Shown: piece by piece, positions 5,057 through 9,732 of the stretch | Position numbering within the stretch: position 1 is the first letter of the stretch | How the letters are laid out: each line of letters begins with the position of its first letter | Origin: an uncultured Oscillospiraceae bacterium | GTDB lineage: Bacteria > Bacillota > Clostridia > Oscillospirales > Oscillospiraceae | NCBI GenBank assembly: GCA_910587205.1 | Contig: CAJULZ010000105.1 | Coordinates: forward strand, 1-9,732 | Length of the DNA stretch: 9,732 bases | Reading direction: 5' to 3' | The notes under the pieces: generated by a model | The model's input: the letters and a program-made list of their open reading frames with translations, nothing else | Databases searched by the model: none | What the model was told of the DNA's origin: nothing | Made by a program: the position numbers and the translations under genes

Positions 5057-6178
5057 ATGCTGCAATTTGACGAATACAAGGTGAAGCTGAACAACCTCAA
5101 GCCCGACCTGGATAAGCTGGGCAAGGCCCTGGACCTGGACAGCGCGGAGCGGGAGCTGGACGAGCTCCACGCCCAGTCCGCCGCCGACGGGTTCTGGGAC
5201 AACGTGGACAAGGCGAAAAAGGTTCAGCAGCGCATCAGCCGCCTGGAGGACAAGGTAAACGCCCAGGCCAAGCGCCAGTCCGCCTGGGACGACCTGATGG
5301 TGCTGTGCGAGATGGGCAACGAGGAGGAGGACGAATCCCTCGTCCCCGAGGTGGAGGCGGGGTTTGACGCGCTGGTGAAGGAGATGGAGACCGCCCGGCT
5401 GTCCACCCTGCTGTCGGGGGAGTACGACGGTTCCGCCGCCATCGTCTCCCTCCAGGCCGGGGCGGGAGGCACCGAGGCCCAGGACTGGGCCCAGATGCTC
5501 TACCGCATGTACACCCGCTGGGCGGAGCGCCACGGCTTCACCTACCAGATCATGGACTACGAGGACGGCGACGAGGCCGGTATCAAGTCCGCCGCCATCC
5601 GCATCGAGGGAGAGAACGCCTACGGCTACCTCAAGAGCGAGCACGGCGTCCACCGCCTGGTGCGCATCTCCCCCTTCGACGCCAACGCCCGGCGGCAGAC
5701 CTCCTTTGCCGCCGTGGAGGTCATGCCTGAGCTGGACGACAGCGTGGAGGTGGACATCCGGGACGAGGACATCGAGCGCCAGGTGTACCGTTCCTCCGGC
5801 GCGGGGGGCCAGCACATCAACAAGACCTCCTCCGCCGTCCGCCTCATCCACAAGCCCACCGGCATCGTGGTGTCCTGCCAGACGGAGCGCTCCCAGTTCC
5901 AGAACGAAGAGACCTGTATGAAGATGCTGCGCTCCAAGCTGATGCAGATCAAGGAGCAGGAGCATTTGGACAAGATCTCCGACATCAAGGGCGTGCAGCT
6001 CAAAATTGAGTGGGGCAGCCAGATCCGCTCCTACGTGTTCATGCCCTACCAGCTGGTGAAGGACAACCGCACCGCCTTTGAGACCTTCAACGTCAACGGC
6101 GTCATGGACGGCGACCTGGACGGTTTCATCAACGCCTATCTCACCGCCGCCGCCACCGGGGCCTGGGCCACCAAATAA
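5057..6178 (+). CDS. prfB: Peptide chain release factor 2 (RF2), without programmed frameshift
   Basis: A 373-aa class I release factor that reads UGA and UAA in the ribosomal A site and triggers peptidyl-tRNA hydrolysis. Seen: the N-terminal coiled-coil domain (about 1-110), the RF2 stop-codon tripeptide SPF at 205-207 (RF1 has PxT here), and the catalytic GGQ at 250-252 within SSGAGGQHINKTSSA. Length is normal. The start at 5057 gives MLQFDEYK, typical of clostridial RF2, with AAGGA (5042-5046) 10 bases ahead. The longer in-frame extension to 4895 would cross the promoter and is rejected. Most bacterial prfB genes carry an in-frame UGA near codon 25 that needs a +1 frameshift. Here that place is CTG GAC (5129-5134) and the frame is open throughout, so autoregulation by frameshifting is absent. 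The gene stands alone, convergent with ridA. Confidence 0.97.
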   Translation: MLQFDEYKVKLNNLKPDLDKLGKALDLDSAERELDELHAQSAADGFWDNVDKAKKVQQRISRLEDKVNAQAKRQSAWDDLMVLCEMGNEEEDESLVPEVEAGFDALVKEMETARLSTLLSGEYDGSAAIVSLQAGAGGTEAQDWAQMLYRMYTRWAERHGFTYQIMDYEDGDEAGIKSAAIRIEGENAYGYLKSEHGVHRLVRISPFDANARRQTSFAAVEVMPELDDSVEVDIRDEDIERQVYRSSGAGGQHINKTSSAVRLIHKPTGIVVSCQTERSQFQNEETCMKMLRSKLMQIKEQEHLDKISDIKGVQLKIEWGSQIRSYVFMPYQLVKDNRTAFETFNVNGVMDGDLDGFINAYLTAAATGAWATK

Positions 6179-6188
6179 AAAAACAAAA

Positions 6189-6216
6189 CCCCCTCCCGCC
6201 GGACGGCGGGAGGGGG
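6189..6216. terminator. Bidirectional terminator between prfB and ridA
   Basis: A perfect 12-bp stem, CCCCCTCCCGCC (6189-6200) with GGCGGGAGGGGG (6205-6216), has a 4-base loop. On the minus strand it is followed by GTTTTGTTTTTTT, a strong tail for the lcp-ridA transcript. On the plus strand the tail CCGCTTTATTT is weaker. Confidence 0.9.
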
Positions 6217-6221
6217 CCGCT

Positions 6222-6599
6222 TTATTTCACCGCGACAGCCTCAATTTCAAACAGGCCGCCCTTGGGCAGCGCGCCCGCCTGGACGCAGGACCGGGCGGGG
6301 GACTCCGCCTGGAAATAGTCCGCATAGACGGCGTTGACGGCGGCAAAGTCCCCAATGTCCGCGAGGAACACCGTGGTCTTGACCACGTCGGCATAGCCCA
6401 TCCCGGCGGCGGCCAGCACGGCCCCCAGGTTTTCCAGCGCCTGCCTGGCCTGGGCCTCCACCCCATCGGCCAGCGCGCCGGTGGCGGGGTCCAGCCCCAG
6501 CTGGCCGGAGCAGTACAGCGTATCCCCGCACAGCTTGGCGTGGCAGTAGGGGCCCACGGCGGCGGGGGCGGCGGGGGCGGTAATGGTCTTGACTTCCAT
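6222..6599 (-). CDS. ridA: RidA family reactive imine/enamine deaminase
   Basis: A 125-aa protein of the YjgF/YER057c/UK114 (Rid) family. These form trimers in the cytosol and hydrolyse reactive enamines and imines, such as 2-aminoacrylate released by PLP-dependent serine/threonine dehydratases. Seen: APAAVGPYCHA at 11-21 with Y18, SGQLGLDP at 31-38, VVKTTVFLAD at 72-81, and the signature ARSCVQAGALPKG at 102-114. R103 (imine binding) and C105 are present, with E120 in FEIEAVAV. The active-site residues of the RidA subgroup are therefore conserved. The ATG at 6599 is chosen for AAGGAG (6608-6613) 8 bases ahead; the upstream in-frame extension has none. It starts 25 bases after the LCP gene on the same strand and shares its terminator, so it is the second gene of that operon. 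There is no obvious functional link to cell-wall assembly. Confidence 0.93.
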   Translation of the reverse strand: MEVKTITAPAAPAAVGPYCHAKLCGDTLYCSGQLGLDPATGALADGVEAQARQALENLGAVLAAAGMGYADVVKTTVFLADIGDFAAVNAVYADYFQAESPARSCVQAGALPKGGLFEIEAVAVK

Positions 6600-6624
6600 G
6601 GCAATCGCTCCTTGCTTCCAATCA

Positions 6625-7644
6625 TTACGGGTGGATGATGCGCAGCACCCGGGCGGGGACCTCCTCCTCATAAATGCCCAGGCCGTTCACCAGCTCCAGG
6701 GTGGCCTCGTCGTCCAGCTCCCAGTAGGGGTTGATCCACTCCCCGGGCAGGCCGGCGGTCTCCAGGGCGGAGTCCAGATCCATGCCCACCGCCTGGGTGC
6801 CGAAGTACACCATGTTGTTCAGGGACATATCGGACCGGACGTACTGGCTGAAGGTGTTGATCAGGGACGTCACCTTGTCCACGTTGGACACGGAGATGGT
6901 CTGCTTCACCAGGGCGGTGAGGAACGCCCGCTGGGTGGCGGAGCGGCCGATGTCCGCGTTGGGGTAGCAGCTCCGGCAGCGCATCACGCCCACCGCCTGC
7001 TTGCCGTTGAGCAGCTGATAGCCCGCCTTTACGTGGATGGCCAAATCCTGGTAGGGATCCTCATAATCCATATCCACCGGCACCGTGAAATATATCCCGC
7101 CGATCTGGTTCACAATAGACTCAAACGCTTTCAGGTTGATGGACATCCAGTAGTCCACCGGCACGCCCAGCGTTTCGGCGACGCAGCCCGCCACCGCCTC
7201 TGCCCCGCCGTAGGAGTAGGCGGCGTTGATCTTGATGTATGACCCTTCGTACTCCACCACCGTATCCCGGGGAATAGAAATGAGGGAGGCGGCCTTGTTC
7301 CCGGTGTCGAACACGCCCAGCATGATGGTGTCGCTGCCGCCGATGTCGGCCACGCCCAGCAGCAGGCAGGTGTATACCCCCTTCCGCCGGTTGAGCACCA
7401 GCTGCTCCGATTCGTCCGGTTCCGGGTCGGCGCCTGCGGGGCGGTCTGTCTGGACGGGGTCGCTGGGGGCCGCAGGGAACGTGACCTGGGAATCCACCGT
7501 GGGGGCGGGGGCAAATACGTTCAGGGCCGCGTAGGCCACCACCACCACCAGGGACAGGGCAAACAAGGCAATGTACAGGCCCTTGAGCACCCGCCACAGG
7601 GGCGAGGACTTGCGGGGCTTGGCTCTTCTGGGCGCGCTGCTCAT
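6625..7644 (-). CDS. LytR-CpsA-Psr (LCP) family cell-wall glycopolymer ligase
   Basis: A 339-aa membrane-anchored enzyme. LCP proteins move teichoic acids, capsule or other glycopolymers from undecaprenyl phosphate carriers to peptidoglycan, outside the cytoplasmic membrane. Seen: a basic cytoplasmic start (1-21), one TM helix (about 22-44), a Pro/Asp-rich linker (45-80), then the LCP domain: CLLLGVADIGGSDTIMLG (93-110), the core IPRDT at 124-128 with R126 and D127, GGIYFTVPVDMDYEDP (182-197), and the arginine-rich segment MRCRSCYPNADIGRSATQR (221-239). R222, R224, R234 and R239 lie where the polyprenyl-phosphate-binding arginines are expected. There is no extra C-terminal domain. AAGGAA (7654-7659) lies 9 bases before the ATG. 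A GC-rich hairpin sits in the leader. Which glycopolymer it attaches cannot be told. Confidence 0.93.
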   Translation of the reverse strand: MSSAPRRAKPRKSSPLWRVLKGLYIALFALSLVVVVAYAALNVFAPAPTVDSQVTFPAAPSDPVQTDRPAGADPEPDESEQLVLNRRKGVYTCLLLGVADIGGSDTIMLGVFDTGNKAASLISIPRDTVVEYEGSYIKINAAYSYGGAEAVAGCVAETLGVPVDYWMSINLKAFESIVNQIGGIYFTVPVDMDYEDPYQDLAIHVKAGYQLLNGKQAVGVMRCRSCYPNADIGRSATQRAFLTALVKQTISVSNVDKVTSLINTFSQYVRSDMSLNNMVYFGTQAVGMDLDSALETAGLPGEWINPYWELDDEATLELVNGLGIYEEEVPARVLRIIHP

Positions 7645-7671
7645 GGGCTCGGCTTCCTTTCCTGATTCTGT

Positions 7672-7698
7672 CCGGGCGGCGGCCGCGCCCCCGCCCGG
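7672..7698 (-). promoter_or_regulatory. GC-rich hairpin in the LCP gene leader
   Basis: CCGGGCGG (7672-7679) and CCGCCCGG (7691-7698) are perfect 8-base arms with an 11-base GC-rich loop. They lie about 13 bases upstream of the ribosome binding site. The hairpin could influence translation or mRNA stability; no known riboswitch is recognised. Confidence 0.35.
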
Positions 7699-7758
7699 GC
7701 TGCGATAGAAGCGGGGCTGTCAAACGCCCTCGCATTATGTCAACTTTGGCCGCCCCTA

Positions 7759-7787
7759 AGTATATCCGAGGCGGCGGAAAAATACAA
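7759..7787 (-). promoter_or_regulatory. Promoter of the LCP-ridA operon
   Basis: On the minus strand: TTGTAT (7782-7787), a 17-base spacer, TATACT (7759-7764). The leader would be about 107 bases. It is divergent from the Crp/Fnr promoter some 60 bases away, with an A/T-rich tract between them (about 7798-7840). Confidence 0.7.
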
Positions 7788-7845
7788 GGGGCGGATGTAA
7801 ACAAATGATGAAGTTTTTTATGAAGATTTTCTTATTTTCCAACCC

Positions 7846-7875
7846 TTGACAGGGTATGCCGCCCTCTGGTATACT
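7846..7875 (+). promoter_or_regulatory. Promoter of the Crp/Fnr-transporter operon
   Basis: TTGACA (7846-7851), an 18-base spacer, TATACT (7870-7875), with an A/T-rich upstream tract. The expected transcription start is near 7882, which rules out the in-frame ATG at 7856 as the protein start. Confidence 0.82.
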
Positions 7876-7880
7876 GCAAA

Positions 7881-7898
7881 CTGTATCAAATGATACAG
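7881..7898. promoter_or_regulatory. Perfect 18-bp palindrome at the transcription start (probable autoregulatory operator)
   Basis: CTGTATCA and TGATACAG are perfect 8-base arms separated by AA. Crp/Fnr proteins bind such two-fold sites as dimers. The position at +1, directly ahead of a Crp/Fnr gene, suggests that the protein represses its own operon. The half-site is neither the textbook CRP (TGTGA) nor the FNR (TTGAT) sequence. Confidence 0.75.
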
Positions 7899-7915
7899 AA
7901 AGAAGGGGCGATGCT

Positions 7916-8557
7916 TTGGACTTGACCCTGCCGCGGGATCATCCGCTGTTCGGCCGCGTGGACGCGGGCCTCTGGGCGCGGACGCTGGAGGACAGCGAGC
8001 TGCTCCAGGTGGACAAGGGGGACGTGGTGTACGCCCCCGGGCGCTTCCGCCGCTGCCTGGGCGTAGTGCTCCAGGGGAGGGTGGAGGTGCGGCGGGAAGC
8101 GCTGCTTATGGCCACCCTGGCTGAAGGGGACGTATTCGGCGCGGCCGCCCTGTTTGCCGGCGCCGGGGACTATCCCACCACCCTCACCGCCCTGATCCCC
8201 TGTAAGGCGCTGCTCATCCCCCAGGAGAGTGTGCGGCGGCTGCTCCGCCAGTGCGGGCCTTTTGCGGAGGATTACGCGGCCTACCTGTCCGGCCGCATCC
8301 AATTCCTCAGCCAGCGGCTGGAGGCGGTATCCGCCCCCTCCAACCAGGGCAAGCTGGCCCGCTACCTGCTGTCCGCCCAGGAGGGCGGGGCCGTCACCCT
8401 GTCTGCCACCCAGCTGTGCCAGCGCTTGGGCGTGGGCCGGGCCACCCTGTACCGGGCCTTCGACGGGCTGGAGCGCGCCGGGGCCATCGCCCGGGAGGGC
8501 AAAACCATCCGCGTGCTCCGCCCGGACCGGCTGGAGGACGCCATCAATGAACCATAG
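7916..8557 (+). CDS. Crp/Fnr family transcriptional regulator
   Basis: A 213-aa regulator with an N-terminal cyclic-nucleotide-like beta barrel (about 10-115, including VLQGRVEVRRE and LAEGDVFGAAALFAG at 68-82), a dimerisation helix (about 117-140), and a C-terminal winged helix with VTLSATQLCQRLGVGRATLYRAFDGL from 160 to 185. The start is TTG at 7916, with AAGGGG 8 bases ahead; the ATG at 7856 lies before the transcription start. The cAMP-contact pattern (FGE...RSA) is missing: it reads FGAAALF, with no arginine following. There is no N-terminal FNR cysteine cluster; the cysteines are C47, C96, C113 and C168. It is therefore probably not a cAMP or a classic iron-sulfur FNR sensor, and the signal is unknown. 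It lies 15 bases before the substrate-binding protein gene in one operon, which it likely controls through the palindrome. Confidence 0.9.
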   Translation: MDLTLPRDHPLFGRVDAGLWARTLEDSELLQVDKGDVVYAPGRFRRCLGVVLQGRVEVRREALLMATLAEGDVFGAAALFAGAGDYPTTLTALIPCKALLIPQESVRRLLRQCGPFAEDYAAYLSGRIQFLSQRLEAVSAPSNQGKLARYLLSAQEGGAVTLSATQLCQRLGVGRATLYRAFDGLERAGAIAREGKTIRVLRPDRLEDAINEP

Positions 8558-8572
8558 AAAGGAATCCTGACC

Positions 8573-9679
8573 ATGAAACGTATGAGGCTTCCGGCGCTGG
8601 CCCTGGCCATCGCCCTGCTGTTTACCCTTGCCGCCTGCAAGCCCGCCGCGTCCGATCCGTCCCAGCCCCCCTCCGGGGAGCCCGCCCCGTCCGTATCCGC
8701 GGAACCCTCCCGGCAGCCGTCCCAGGAGCCCTCCGCCGCGCCCTCCGAATCCCCCGACTGCGTGGCTCCGGGGGAGATCCGCCTCGCGGTGCTGTCCGGC
8801 CCCACCGGGGTGGGGGCGGCCAAGCTGCTGGACAGCATTGACAACGACCCGGCCTCCCTCAGCTGCAATAGCTACAGGTACAATATCTACACCGACAACA
8901 GCGAGCTGGTGGCGGGGCTGACCAAAGGGGAGATCGACATCGCCACCGTGGCCTCCAACGTGGCGGTGAACCTGTACAACAAGACGGACGGCGGGGTGAA
9001 GATCATCGCCGTGGGCACCCTGGGCGTGCTCCACATCCTGGAGGGGGGCGGCGGCACGTCCGTCGGCTCCGTGGCCGACCTGAAGGGCAAGACCATCTAT
9101 TCCGCCGGGCAGGGCGCAAACCCGGAGTATATTCTGCGCTATTTATTACAGGAAAATGACCTGGAGGTGGGCAAAGACGTGGAAGTGGTCTTTGCCGACG
9201 CCAGCGAGATCAGCGCCAAGCTGCTCAGCGGCGACATTGAGTACGCCATGCTGCCCGTCCCCGCCGCCACCGCCGCCATTGCCAAAAGCGAGGGCCGGGT
9301 GCGCGCCGCCGTGGACGTGACGGAGGCGTGGGACGCGCTGCAGAGCGGCAGCCCCCTGGTGATGACCGCCGTGGTGGTGCGTACGGAATTTTTGGAGGCC
9401 TGCCCCGACCTGGTGGACCGCTTCCTGACGGACTACGAGAAGTCCATCGACTTTGTGAACGGCAACGTGGACGCGGCGGCGGAACTGGTGGCGGGCTACG
9501 GCCTCACCCCCAGCGCCGGCATCGCCAAGCAGGCCATCCCCCAGTGCCACCTGGCCTTCATTGACGGGTCGGATATGGTCAGCGCTATCTCCGACTACCT
9601 CCAGACCCTGTACACCGTGGACCCCGCCTCCGTGGGCGGCTCCCTGCCGGACGACGGCATCTACTACTGGGTGAAGTAA
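8573..9679 (+). CDS. ABC transporter substrate-binding lipoprotein, NMT1/TauA/SsuA type
   Basis: A 368-aa extracytoplasmic binding protein anchored by lipid. Seen: a basic start (MKRMR), a hydrophobic core, and the lipobox LAAC with C22 as the modified cysteine; a Pro/Ser/Glu-rich spacer with repeated S-x-EPS units (about 24-62); then the binding domain from EIRLAVLSGPTGVGAAKLL (68-86), with KGEIDIATVASNVAVNLYN (118-136), LKGKTIYSAGQGANPEYILRYLL (170-192) and a C-terminal GGSLPDDGIYYW. The layout matches the NitT/TauT group (nitrate, sulfonate, taurine, thiamine precursors), but the substrate cannot be told. This clostridial subgroup, with its GPTG-GAAK motif, often goes unassigned. AAAGGAA (8558-8563) lies 9 bases ahead of the ATG. 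It is followed by the start of another gene, presumably the permease. Confidence 0.9.
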   Translation: MKRMRLPALALAIALLFTLAACKPAASDPSQPPSGEPAPSVSAEPSRQPSQEPSAAPSESPDCVAPGEIRLAVLSGPTGVGAAKLLDSIDNDPASLSCNSYRYNIYTDNSELVAGLTKGEIDIATVASNVAVNLYNKTDGGVKIIAVGTLGVLHILEGGGGTSVGSVADLKGKTIYSAGQGANPEYILRYLLQENDLEVGKDVEVVFADASEISAKLLSGDIEYAMLPVPAATAAIAKSEGRVRAAVDVTEAWDALQSGSPLVMTAVVVRTEFLEACPDLVDRFLTDYEKSIDFVNGNVDAAAELVAGYGLTPSAGIAKQAIPQCHLAFIDGSDMVSAISDYLQTLYTVDPASVGGSLPDDGIYYWVK

Positions 9680-9694
9680 GGGAGCCTATATTTC

Positions 9695-9732
9695 ATGAGC
9701 AGCCATGCAAAAAAAATAATACAGGCTGCCAT
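9695..9732 (+). CDS. Start of a further operon gene, probably the ABC permease (cut by window edge)
   Basis: ATG at 9695, with GGGAG (9680-9684) 10 bases ahead and the preceding stop only 15 bases upstream. Twelve complete codons are visible: MSSHAKKIIQAA. The basic start entering an apolar stretch fits a membrane permease. The call rests on the usual order binding protein-permease-ATPase, not on any motif seen. Confidence 0.5.
   Translation, partial: MSSHAKKIIQAA

Noticed and set aside
5018..5965. 315-codon minus-strand open frame opposite prfB
   Set aside because: Repetitive Val/Leu/Gly/His composition typical of an antisense frame; prfB on the other strand is certain.
7856..7915. Upstream ATG start for the Crp/Fnr protein
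   Set aside because: It lies within the promoter spacer, before transcription begins, and its codons overlap the operator. TTG at 7916 has a well-spaced ribosome binding site.
1..9732. CRISPR array, insertion sequence or riboswitch
   Set aside because: No regularly spaced repeats, no transposase and no recognisable riboswitch core were found on either strand by eye.

Overview
The window looks like chromosomal DNA from a high-GC member of the clostridial Firmicutes, probably an Oscillospiraceae/Ruminococcaceae-type gut anaerobe. The grounds are strong Shine-Dalgarno sites, sigma-A promoters, many rho-independent terminators, GC-rich third codon positions, Firmicutes-type LCP and MGDG-synthase-like proteins, and a CCA-encoding tRNA. 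The genus cannot be fixed from the sequence alone.

Layout. (1) 1-570: a minus-strand shikimate-kinase-family gene, cut by the window edge, with its own promoter, a leader palindrome and a hairpin terminator behind it. (2) 693-898: tRNA-Leu(GAG) with a consensus promoter and a terminator. A 350-base non-coding stretch with two related hairpins follows. (3) 1139-3750: two envelope-lipid genes, an MGDG-synthase/UgtP-type glycosyltransferase and a UPF0104 (MprF-type flippase-like) membrane protein, separated by a structured 296-base gap. (4) 3797-4928: a small-gene island. It holds a 34-codon ORF with a nested-palindrome leader and its own terminator, then a minus-strand pair (a 62-aa protein with a YxxLFNA motif and a 101-aa one-TM, Cys/His-rich protein), divergent from a 74-aa XRE-type regulator across a palindromic operator. 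Base composition here is less GC-rich than in the flanking core genes. (5) 4953-6216: prfB (RF2) with an inverted repeat framing its -35 box, encoded without the usual programmed frameshift, and a bidirectional terminator. (6) 6222-7787: minus-strand operon of an LCP cell-wall ligase and a RidA deaminase. (7) 7846-9732: plus-strand operon of a Crp/Fnr-family regulator, an NMT1/TauA-type lipoprotein substrate-binding protein, and the first codons of a third gene, presumably the ABC permease. A perfect 18-bp palindrome sits at the expected transcription start.

How they work together. The glycosyltransferase, the flippase-like protein and the LCP enzyme all serve the cell envelope but are separately transcribed. 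The Crp/Fnr gene very likely controls the transporter it precedes and itself. The XRE regulator probably represses the divergent small-protein pair through the palindrome over that promoter. This XRE module and the 34-codon unit are the least explained parts of the window. No CRISPR array, insertion sequence or complete mobile element was seen.
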